Positions 1 to 5,176 of a stretch of 5,176 nt of DNA are shown in pieces. The stretch spans positions 1 to 5,176 of the forward strand of contig CAMTOW010000191.1 in assembly GCA_947074245.1 (NCBI GenBank), written 5' to 3'. The position numbers were made by a program, and so were the translations under genes. Within the stretch, counting starts at the first letter, position 1; each line of letters starts with the position of its first letter. The notes beneath the pieces were generated by a model. That model did not search any database. It was not told the DNA's origin and was given only the letters and a program-made list of their open reading frames with translations. The DNA is from an uncultured Bacteroidales bacterium (GTDB lineage: Bacteria > Bacteroidota > Bacteroidia > Bacteroidales > JAUNSR01).

Positions 1-30
1 TCTTAGTAATGTCAAGCGGCTTCTGTTTTG
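1..30. other. Short stretch downstream of cinA, no feature supported
   Basis: This is the 30 nt after the cinA stop, at the window edge. I see no hairpin followed by a T-run and no convincing promoter box. On the minus strand the two frames other than the cinA frame stay open for part of this stretch. In many Bacteroidales a ribosomal protein gene cluster (rpmB, rpmG) follows this locus, but nothing of it is visible here, so its presence beyond the edge is only an expectation. Confidence 0.4.
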
Positions 31-1263
31 TCAAAGGTAATGCGGTAATATCCCACCCGCATTCGAGGCGCGTTGGATGTTGAATTCTCGAGATTTCCCG
101 AAATGATAAAGACGGGTTACGACTTGTTCTTTATATTTCGCAGCGATCCATACCGTACCGACCGGTTTGTCTGCCGTTCCTCCGTCCGGACCGGCGATTC
201 CTGAGGTCGCAACCGAACAGTCACTTCCGCAAACACGGGAAACTCCGATTGCCATCTGACGAACCACGGGTTCGCTCACTGCCCCGAAATCGGTCAGATC
301 CTGCGTTGAAACACCCAATACTGATGACTTCACCGAATTGGAATAAGACACGACTCCACCGTTGAAATAAGCAGAACTTCCGGGTATTTCGGTAATCATT
401 GAAGCGATGGCACCTCCGGTGCAACTCTCTGCCGTAGAAAAAGATAAATTATCGGCCGATAATCTCTTACCGACAATTTGGGCAAGCGGCAAATCTTCAT
501 CGGAAAAAATAGCCCCTCCCAATATATGGTGTAACTCTTGAATCAATGCCTTCATCTGCTGCTCAAGCAAGGTGGCCTCGAGACCTTTGCCCGTCAGACG
601 CAATCGAATTACGCCAGCTTTCGGCAGATAGGCCAATTTAAAGGATGCAGGCATCGCGGTTTCAAATGCGGAGAGTTTTTCGGCCAATGCCGATTCGGAA
701 TAATCGCAAACCTGACAGGTATGATGCAAAATAGTTCCGTTTTCACGGAAGAGGTTCTCCAAGCGAGGTATGATTTCCTGACTCATCAACCACTTCATCT
801 CCAAAGGGACTCCCGGCATCGCTACCAGAATCTTCCCCTCTTTTTCAAACCAAAGACACGGCGCGGTACCGACCCGATTCATAATGACGCGGGATTTATC
901 CGGAACCAAAGCCTGATTTTCGGTCAGAATGTTCATCGCAATGCCTCGTTTGGCGAAAAGATCATCGATATTCTGTTTTACATCCTTATCGAAGATCAGT
1001 CGGGAATCAAAATAATCACAAAGGATATTTTTAGTCATATCGTCTTTGGTAGGTCCCAAACCTCCGGTCATCAGAACGATATCGCTTCGAGACATCGCGG
1101 CATCAATGGCGCTTCGCACGTCTGATACCACATCTCCGACTGTCGTGATACGAATGATATCGCCACCGATCCGGTTCAGTTCCTGAGCCATCCAGGCCGA
1201 ATTCGTATCTACGATCTGACCGATCAGTATTTCATCGCCAATAGTTATAATTTCGATTTTCAT
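31..1263 (-). CDS. cinA: CinA, nicotinamide-nucleotide amidase with MoCF-like N-terminal domain
   Basis: 410 aa, close to full length for two-domain bacterial CinA. The C-terminal PncC-type domain of this family deamidates nicotinamide mononucleotide to nicotinate mononucleotide in cytoplasmic NAD salvage. The N-terminal COG1058/MoCF-like domain has been linked to ADP-ribose pyrophosphatase activity in some members. Seen here: the N-terminal signature IEIITIGDEILIGQ (3-16) with DTNSAWM after it, TGGLGPTKDD (66-75) and AMPGVPLEM (148-156); then the PncC domain with STAESCTGG (276-284, S280 the likely active serine), VVSYSNSVK (304-312), GAVSE (327-331) and SGIAGPDGG followed by KPVGTVW (354-372). 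All key motifs are intact. The start ATG is the only one that keeps the N-terminal signature. It lies inside the end of the upstream protease gene (32-nt overlap) with no Shine-Dalgarno sequence, so translational coupling is likely. The last residues (NAGGILPHYL) do not look like the usual closing helix. The old 'competence-induced' name does not imply a competence role here. Confidence 0.96.
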   Translation of the reverse strand: MKIEIITIGDEILIGQIVDTNSAWMAQELNRIGGDIIRITTVGDVVSDVRSAIDAAMSRSDIVLMTGGLGPTKDDMTKNILCDYFDSRLIFDKDVKQNIDDLFAKRGIAMNILTENQALVPDKSRVIMNRVGTAPCLWFEKEGKILVAMPGVPLEMKWLMSQEIIPRLENLFRENGTILHHTCQVCDYSESALAEKLSAFETAMPASFKLAYLPKAGVIRLRLTGKGLEATLLEQQMKALIQELHHILGGAIFSDEDLPLAQIVGKRLSADNLSFSTAESCTGGAIASMITEIPGSSAYFNGGVVSYSNSVKSSVLGVSTQDLTDFGAVSEPVVRQMAIGVSRVCGSDCSVATSGIAGPDGGTADKPVGTVWIAAKYKEQVVTRLYHFGKSREFNIQRASNAGGILPHYL

Positions 1264-2515
1264 GTGTCTGATTCATTTTAGACGAATATTCCTGCAATTT
1301 AGCAATACGTTGCAACAAAGTCGGATGAGAATAGTATGCGAATACATAGATCGGAGACGGAGTCAGATTCACCAAGGCTTTGACCGAGATCTTCTTCAGC
1401 GCTGAAATCAACGGTTGAGCCAATCCGACTGAAGCTGCAAAGCGATCTGCCTGATATTCGTTGGAACGAGAAATGATGTTCATCAATATTCCGGTCAGAA
1501 GCTCAATGGGCGAGTATAATAATGTAAACGCGATCAGTCCCAACTCGAAAGTAGGAAACTCGCCTCCCATCGCATGGGCAAGCATATCGTTATCCACGAG
1601 AAGAGAGAATACATAAAGAAGTAAGAAAGCATTCAGGATAGAAATGCCCAAACCGAGTATGTTATGACGATATCGATAGTGACCGATCTCATGCGCCAAA
1701 ACGGCTATGATCTCTTCGTTGGTCAGCTCTTTGATCAGCGTATCATAAAGGACGATCCGTTTGCGTTTTCCGAAACCGGTAAAGTAAGCATTCGCTTTGG
1801 TGCTGCGTTTCGATCCGTCGATGACATAAATATTGGAAACTTCGAAATCCACTTTCCGTGTAAAACTGGTTATGGCGGCTCGCAACGGACCCGGCTGAAG
1901 AGGAGTTTGCTTATTGAAAATGGGAACAATCAGCTCCGAATAAAAGAAGGTGATGAATACGGAAATCATGCAGATAATACCCCAGGCGTAAAGCCAGAAC
2001 ATATCATGCCACTTCTGAAACAGAAGAATAACACCCGTAAGCAAAGCACCACCGAGCAGACAGGCGATCAACCAACCTTTAATCTGATCGGTAAAGAAAA
2101 GCTTCGGCGTCATTTTATTGAATCCGTATTTTTCTTCGATCACAAACGTATCATAATATCCGAAAGGCAAGGTGAGAACATCATTGCCGATATAGATAGC
2201 CGCAAAAAAGAAAAGGGCTGCCAATATCGGACTCGGCGTCACCTGATAGGCGAGATAGTCCAATATGCCAAACCCTCCGGTAAAAAGCATAATCAAGATC
2301 AGCGCGAACTCAAAAGCCCGCACAATCGCTGAAAACGCATTATTATCTTTAAAATAACGCTGCTGACGCGCATATTCTTCCTGATCGTAGATTCCCGCCA
2401 CCTCATCGGGCAGTTCGCTTTTTGCGGCTCTACGGTTAAGCCAACCTAAGATTGCTCCGAAAAGATAATCTATCGAAACAAAAGCTACGATCAGAAAGAA
2501 TAAGACGTTCAACAT
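1232..2515 (-). CDS. M48-family Ste24-type (CAAX-protease-like) integral membrane zinc metalloprotease
   Basis: 427 aa, the usual size of a full Ste24/M48A protein. The zinc site is complete: HEIGH at 275-279 (H275, H279 ligands, E276 catalytic) and the distal ligand E353 in SRSNEYQAD (349-357). Other Ste24 hallmarks are EEKYGFNKMT (127-136), GSKRSTKANAYFTGFG (234-249) and SHPTLLQRI (396-404). Hydrophobic segments near 3-25, 67-88, 96-113, 147-165, 173-192, 288-307 and 324-347 give about seven membrane helices, as in the Ste24 chamber fold, with the N-terminal part matching the Peptidase_M48_N region. In yeast and humans Ste24 cleaves prenylated CAAX proteins and clears clogged translocons. 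Bacteria have no known CAAX prenylation, so a role in membrane-protein turnover is inferred and the substrate is unknown. It starts 3 nt after the tsaD stop and its last ten codons overlap cinA. No Shine-Dalgarno sequence precedes it. HtpX is the nearest alternative, but that family is shorter and lacks the N-terminal Ste24 block. Confidence 0.93.
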   Translation of the reverse strand: MLNVLFFLIVAFVSIDYLFGAILGWLNRRAAKSELPDEVAGIYDQEEYARQQRYFKDNNAFSAIVRAFEFALILIMLFTGGFGILDYLAYQVTPSPILAALFFFAAIYIGNDVLTLPFGYYDTFVIEEKYGFNKMTPKLFFTDQIKGWLIACLLGGALLTGVILLFQKWHDMFWLYAWGIICMISVFITFFYSELIVPIFNKQTPLQPGPLRAAITSFTRKVDFEVSNIYVIDGSKRSTKANAYFTGFGKRKRIVLYDTLIKELTNEEIIAVLAHEIGHYRYRHNILGLGISILNAFLLLYVFSLLVDNDMLAHAMGGEFPTFELGLIAFTLLYSPIELLTGILMNIISRSNEYQADRFAASVGLAQPLISALKKISVKALVNLTPSPIYVFAYYSHPTLLQRIAKLQEYSSKMNQTHENRNYNYWR

Positions 2516-2518
2516 AGT

Positions 2519-3541
2519 TTAGAGTTCTACTCTTGCAAACGGAACCGCATCATAAGAACTGCAGTCGCCGTCAAGATATTTATAATAACCGGTAATGGCG
2601 ACCATCGCCGCATTATCGGTAGTAAACGCAAATTTAGGAACATGGATCTTCCATCCATAACGCACCGCGTGATCCTCAAATGCCGCACGAACGGCAGAAT
2701 TGGCAGAAACACCTCCGGCAACGGCAACCTCTTTGATTCCGGTTTCTTTAGTCGCCTTTCTCAACTTATCCATCAGGATATCGACGATGGTAGCCTGTAG
2801 GGACGCGCACAGATCGTTTTTGTTCTCTTCGATAAACTGCGGATTCTCTTTCAGATTATCACGCAACATATATAAAAACGAAGTTTTCAACCCACTGAAG
2901 CTATAATCCAATCCCTGGATATGCGGCTTATTGAATTTGAATCGTTTCGGATCGCCTTCTTTCGCCAACCGATCCACGACGGGACCTCCGGGATATCCCA
3001 ATCCCATCACTTTGGCACATTTATCAAAAGCTTCGCCGGCAGCATCGTCGATGGTCTGACCGATCACCTCCATTTTATTATATGACGTTACTTTGATAAT
3101 CTGAGAGTTCCCCCCTGATACTAATAAACAAAGAAAAGGGAATTGTGGTTGATTGGTATCGGTATCATTTTCTTTAATAAAGTGAGCAAGCACGTGCGCT
3201 TGAAGATGATTCACATCGACCATCGGGATTCGAAGAGCAGAACTCAACCCTTTGGCAAAGGATGTACCGACCAATAAAGAACCCATCAGACCGGGTCCGC
3301 GCGTAAACGCGATCGCACTCAAATCGTTTTTGGATATACCCGCACGTTTGATCGCTTCGGAAACTACCGGCACGATATTCTGTTGATGACAACGGGATGC
3401 AAGTTCGGGTACGACACCGCCATATGATTCATGAACGGCTTGGCTGGCAATGACATTAGACAAAATTACCCCATCGGCAATCACGGCTGCCGAAGTATCA
3501 TCACAAGATGATTCGATTCCTAATATGATTGTTTTTTTCAT
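2519..3541 (-). CDS. tsaD: TsaD, tRNA N6-threonylcarbamoyladenosine (t6A37) transferase subunit
   Basis: 340 aa from the ATG at 3541, the normal TsaD length. With TsaB, TsaE and the TsaC/Sua5 product threonylcarbamoyl-AMP, TsaD transfers the threonylcarbamoyl group to A37 of tRNAs reading ANN codons, in the cytoplasm. Seen: GIESSCDDT (8-16), YGGVVPELASR (40-50), the metal-binding NHLQAH (111-116, H112 and H116), VSGGNSQI (141-148), GYPGGPVVDRLA (182-193), YSFSGLKTS (213-221), AVAGGVSANS (273-282) and TTDNAAM (307-313, D309 third metal ligand). The ASKHA-type nucleotide-binding fold is complete and no key residue is missing. N145 where most bacteria have histidine is typical of Bacteroidetes. 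An in-frame TTG at 3547 would add two residues, but the ATG giving MKKTIILGIESS is preferred because TTG starts are rarer and the family normally begins this close to GIESS. It is the first gene of the minus-strand operon, behind a structured leader of about 100 nt. Confidence 0.98.
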   Translation of the reverse strand: MKKTIILGIESSCDDTSAAVIADGVILSNVIASQAVHESYGGVVPELASRCHQQNIVPVVSEAIKRAGISKNDLSAIAFTRGPGLMGSLLVGTSFAKGLSSALRIPMVDVNHLQAHVLAHFIKENDTDTNQPQFPFLCLLVSGGNSQIIKVTSYNKMEVIGQTIDDAAGEAFDKCAKVMGLGYPGGPVVDRLAKEGDPKRFKFNKPHIQGLDYSFSGLKTSFLYMLRDNLKENPQFIEENKNDLCASLQATIVDILMDKLRKATKETGIKEVAVAGGVSANSAVRAAFEDHAVRYGWKIHVPKFAFTTDNAAMVAITGYYKYLDGDCSSYDAVPFARVEL

Positions 3542-3567
3542 TTTCAAAAGAAAGGACGATCTGTTGG

Positions 3568-3586
3568 TAGAAACACGAAGTTTCTA
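3568..3586 (-). repeat. Inverted repeat (7-bp stem) in the tsaD leader
   Basis: TAGAAAC and GTTTCTA form a perfect 7-bp stem around a 5-nt spacer. In the tsaD transcript the loop reads UUCGU, and the structure ends 26 nt upstream of the ATG, close enough to influence ribosome access. No T-run follows in either direction, so it is not an intrinsic terminator. It may be a chance feature of A/T-rich leader DNA. Confidence 0.45.
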
Positions 3587-3600
3587 TTCAATTAATAAAT

Positions 3601-3642
3601 AAAAACCGCAGATGAATCTTCATTCGAAGAGATCTGCTTTTT
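3601..3642. terminator. Bidirectional terminator-like hairpin, inside the predicted tsaD leader
   Basis: GCAGAT (3608-3613) pairs with ATCTGC (3632-3637). After a small asymmetric internal loop, TCTTC (3617-3621) pairs with GAAGA (3626-3630) around a 4-nt loop. The stem is flanked by AAAAA (3601-3605) and TTTTT (3638-3642), so on the plus strand it is followed directly by five T, and on the minus strand by GG and then TTTTTATTTATT. Both directions therefore have terminator form. It sits just downstream of the predicted tsaD start of transcription, where a terminator would act as an attenuator or would block antisense transcription. The stem is short (6 + 5 bp) and A/T-rich at its inner part, so its strength is uncertain. 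Confidence 0.5.
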
Positions 3643-3650
3643 AAGGATTA

Positions 3651-3682
3651 CAAAGTTAAAGAATTATTCTTCAGTAAGCAAA
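3651..3682 (-). promoter_or_regulatory. Bacteroidetes-type promoter for the tsaD-protease-cinA operon
   Basis: On the minus strand TTTG (3682-3679) is followed after exactly 20 bp by TAACTTTG (3658-3651). This matches the -33 TTTG and -7 TAnnTTTG consensus of the Bacteroidetes primary sigma factor, with normal spacing. Transcription would start about 5-8 nt further on, near 3643-3646, giving a leader of about 100 nt before the tsaD ATG. The box match is direct; promoter activity is inferred. Confidence 0.72.
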
Positions 3683-3697
3683 ATGAACCGTCTATAT

Positions 3698-3709
3698 CCC
3701 GTTATCGGG
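3698..3709. repeat. Small inverted repeat CCCG-TTAT-CGGG between the divergent promoters
   Basis: Two 4-bp G/C arms around a 4-bp A/T centre, in otherwise A/T-rich DNA, 15 bp upstream of the -33 box of the tsaD promoter and about 85 bp upstream of the plus-strand -7 box. The position would suit an operator or activator site, but the arms are short and chance is a real explanation. No T-run follows in either direction. Confidence 0.2.
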
Positions 3710-3734
3710 TCTGGTCAGGTAAGAAAAACGGATT

Positions 3735-3761
3735 AAGAGATCTATATTTCTAAATTCTCTT
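3735..3761. repeat. Weak inverted repeat AAGAGA / TCTCTT upstream of the plus-strand gene
   Basis: A 6-bp complementary pair (3735-3740 with 3756-3761) separated by 15 nt of A/T-rich sequence. The large loop and purine-only arm make it a poor RNA hairpin. On the plus strand only a short T stretch follows. I record it because it is the only other structure in this control region; no function can be assigned. Confidence 0.15.
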
Positions 3762-3794
3762 TTGTGAATAACCCCTTACGCCCGTGAAAAGTTA

Positions 3795-3802
3795 TATTTT
3801 TG
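3795..3802 (+). promoter_or_regulatory. -7 box (TATTTTTG) of a probable tamB promoter
   Basis: TATTTTTG fits the Bacteroidetes -7 consensus TAnnTTTG exactly. No TTTG or TTG lies at the expected distance: the nearest, TTTG at 3761-3764, is 30 bp away instead of about 19-21. The promoter therefore has either a degenerate -33 element or needs an activator. Transcription would begin near 3808-3810, leaving only about 10 nt before the ATG at 3819. The purine-rich AGGGAA (3804-3809) would then be mostly outside the message and could not serve as a ribosome binding site. Confidence 0.5.
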
Positions 3803-3818
3803 TAGGGAATATACCGTT

Positions 3819-5176
3819 ATGCAGAAACTCCTCAAACATACAAAAATATTGTTCCTATCCGTTGTTTTCGTAATCACGTTCATCTACGGAGCTTTGTATA
3901 TCATATTGAGTATTCCTTCTATACAAAACAGAATAAGAACAATCGCCACCTCTCAACTATCAACGATCGCCGGAGCTCAGATCGAAATCGATCGGTTACA
4001 GATTTATCCCTTCAATAAAGTTGCGCTTCAGGGTGTACTGATCCGGGATCTCAATCAAGATACGCTTCTTTACGCCAACAAACTATCGGCCAGCTTCGAG
4101 ATTCTCCCGCTCTTTCATAAAGAGGTGCATTTCAAAACCGTTCAGCTCTTAGGCTTCAATGCTCATATCCGAAAAGAAACCGCGGATGCGCAGCCGAACT
4201 TTCAGTTTTTGGTTGACGCATTCAAATCGAAGGATACCATAAGCAAACCTATGCCGATTGACTTACGCCTCAATACGGTGATGCTTCGGAGGGGTACGAT
4301 CTCGTACGACGTTCTTTCACGTCCGAACCTGGACGACAAATTCGATCCGAATCATGTACATGTATCCAACTTCATCGCCAATATATCGTTACGAACTTAT
4401 TCGGCTGACTCATTGAACGCATCGGTCAAGCGGATCTCTTTTGAAGAGGCTTCCGGATTTAAGTTGGAGAAACTTTCGCTGCAATTCATCGCCAATCGCG
4501 AAGAGGCACATCTGAAAGATTTCTCGTTGTCTTTGCCTAATACCAATATCCGGATCGACTCGGCCGCGCTGGATTATTCGCGTGTGGCAGACAAAAAACA
4601 ATTTGCGGATAGCGCCTATTTTGCGCTGTCGGTTCATCAATCACACATCAGCCCCAAGGATATCGGCTGTTTCGTGCCGGCATTAAAACATTTCAACTTC
4701 TTGCTGAATCTCGACCTGAAAGCATCGGGATCGGTCAATAACCTAAGTATCGACAAACTACACACCAATTACGGATCGGAACTGGTGGTTGATGCGAACG
4801 CTTCGCTGACGGGTATCACCCATCCGGAAGAAGCTTATATTTTTGGCCAGGTCAGCAATCTGCTCATCACTCCGTATGGCATAAACGCATTAGCCAACAA
4901 TTTTGCGTCGGAAGAAAAAAAACTGCCCCAAATTCTGGATAATCTCGGAGATATCCGGTTTAAAGGTGAAATATCCGGCTTTTTCAGTAACCTCGTCGCT
5001 TTCGGGAATATTTACACCCGATTGGGAACGATTCATTCTGACCTGATGCTCGGGAACGATCTGGAAAACAAACTTCTTACCTATCAGGGTAAAGTGGAAA
5101 CGAAAGATTTCAATTTAGGCGGACTTCTGAAGAGAGGAAATCCGTTCGGAGACGTATCCTTCGCATTGGATATCGA
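3819..5176 (+). CDS. tamB: TamB/AsmA-like translocation and assembly module protein, N-terminal part (cut by window end)
   Basis: The first 452 codons are open from ATG 3819 to the right edge; the family in Bacteroidetes is usually about 1,400-1,700 aa, so roughly a third is visible. TamB is anchored in the inner membrane and spans the periplasm with a long beta-helical groove, helping outer-membrane protein assembly or phospholipid transport; in Bacteroidetes its partner is thought to be the TamA-like lipoprotein TamL. Seen: a short basic start (MQKLLKHTK), one signal-anchor helix at about 10-30, then a periplasmic AsmA-like region with repeated short beta-strand units, for example GVLIRDLNQDTLLYANKL (72-89), SGFKLEKLSLQF (212-223), HLKDFSLSLPNT (231-242) and DFNLGGLLKR (430-439), which resemble Bacteroidetes TamB proteins. 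The C-terminal DUF490 domain that would settle the family lies outside the window. The ATG is the first after an in-frame stop at 3765-3767. It is divergent from tsaD, and no TamA/TamL gene lies next to its start. Confidence 0.85.
   Translation, partial: MQKLLKHTKILFLSVVFVITFIYGALYIILSIPSIQNRIRTIATSQLSTIAGAQIEIDRLQIYPFNKVALQGVLIRDLNQDTLLYANKLSASFEILPLFHKEVHFKTVQLLGFNAHIRKETADAQPNFQFLVDAFKSKDTISKPMPIDLRLNTVMLRRGTISYDVLSRPNLDDKFDPNHVHVSNFIANISLRTYSADSLNASVKRISFEEASGFKLEKLSLQFIANREEAHLKDFSLSLPNTNIRIDSAALDYSRVADKKQFADSAYFALSVHQSHISPKDIGCFVPALKHFNFLLNLDLKASGSVNNLSIDKLHTNYGSELVVDANASLTGITHPEEAYIFGQVSNLLITPYGINALANNFASEEKKLPQILDNLGDIRFKGEISGFFSNLVAFGNIYTRLGTIHSDLMLGNDLENKLLTYQGKVETKDFNLGGLLKRGNPFGDVSFALDI

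Noticed and set aside
1..35. Minus-strand TTGACA (about 11-16) as a sigma70-like -35 box, and TTTG (32-35) as a -33 box for a downstream gene
   Set aside because: Bacteroidetes do not use the TTGACA/TATAAT consensus, and no TAnnTTTG lies at proper spacing from the TTTG before the window ends.
538..1125. Long plus-strand open frame (195 codons) antisense to cinA
   Set aside because: It lies wholly inside cinA, whose protein is full length with intact motifs. The antisense translation resembles no family I know, has no promoter box, and is rich in residues expected from reverse reading.
31..1263. CinA as evidence of a natural competence locus
   Set aside because: The name is historical. No com, recA or DNA-uptake gene is nearby, and the conserved PncC motifs point to pyridine nucleotide salvage.
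1664..2332. Long plus-strand open frame (222 codons) antisense to the M48 protease
   Set aside because: It mirrors the hydrophobic protease gene, giving a charged low-information product (many K, R, Q, N, H) without recognisable motifs. It is a shadow frame.
3174..3392. Short minus-strand frame inside tsaD
   Set aside because: It is a different frame of a conserved gene, with no start context and no recognisable domain. The same holds for the short frames at 2527-2727 and 2700-2906.
2519..3541. N145 in VSGGNSQI of TsaD as a lost functional residue
   Set aside because: The change from the common VSGGHTQ is, as far as I recall, normal in Bacteroidetes TsaD, and the metal ligands H112, H116 and D309 are all present.
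3542..3547. TTG start two codons upstream of the tsaD ATG
   Set aside because: The ATG at 3541 gives the usual TsaD N-terminus (MKKTIILGIESS). The TTG would add only two residues and has no better initiation context.
4410..4640. Minus-strand frame opposite the TamB-like gene
   Set aside because: The plus-strand frame is continuous over 452 codons and shows TamB-like features; the antisense product has none.

Overview
The window looks like chromosomal core DNA from a member of the Bacteroidales (Bacteroidota). Three things point there: the TsaD sequence closely matches the Bacteroidetes type (VSGGNSQI in place of the more widespread VSGGHTQ), a Bacteroidetes-style promoter (TTTG, 20 bp, TAnnTTTG) lies upstream of it, and none of the minus-strand genes has a Shine-Dalgarno sequence. 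The genus cannot be fixed. No mobile element, CRISPR array, tRNA or rRNA is visible.

Layout. Positions 31-3541 hold three tightly packed genes on the minus strand, read in the order tsaD (2519-3541), a Ste24-type M48 membrane protease (1232-2515) and cinA (31-1263). The gap between tsaD and the protease gene is 3 nt, and the protease gene overlaps cinA by 32 nt, so the three very probably form one transcript. Positions 3542-3818 are a divergent control region. It holds a good minus-strand promoter, a roughly 100-nt tsaD leader with two hairpins (the first followed by a T-run in both directions), a small CCCG-TTAT-CGGG element, and a -7-like box for the plus strand. From 3819 to the right edge runs the first 452 codons of a TamB/AsmA-like envelope protein gene on the plus strand, cut off by the window end.

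Functions. TsaD makes the t6A37 modification on ANN-decoding tRNAs. The M48 protease is an integral membrane zinc protease, probably for membrane-protein processing or quality control. CinA is a nicotinamide-nucleotide amidase with an N-terminal MoCF-like domain, acting in pyridine nucleotide salvage. TamB bridges the inner and outer membranes and serves outer-membrane protein or lipid traffic. The genes have no obvious common pathway; this is a housekeeping neighbourhood.

I do not see a new biological system. The least ordinary signals are the structured tsaD leader with a possible promoter-proximal terminator or attenuator, and a eukaryote-like CAAX-type protease placed between two metabolic/tRNA genes and translationally overlapped with cinA.
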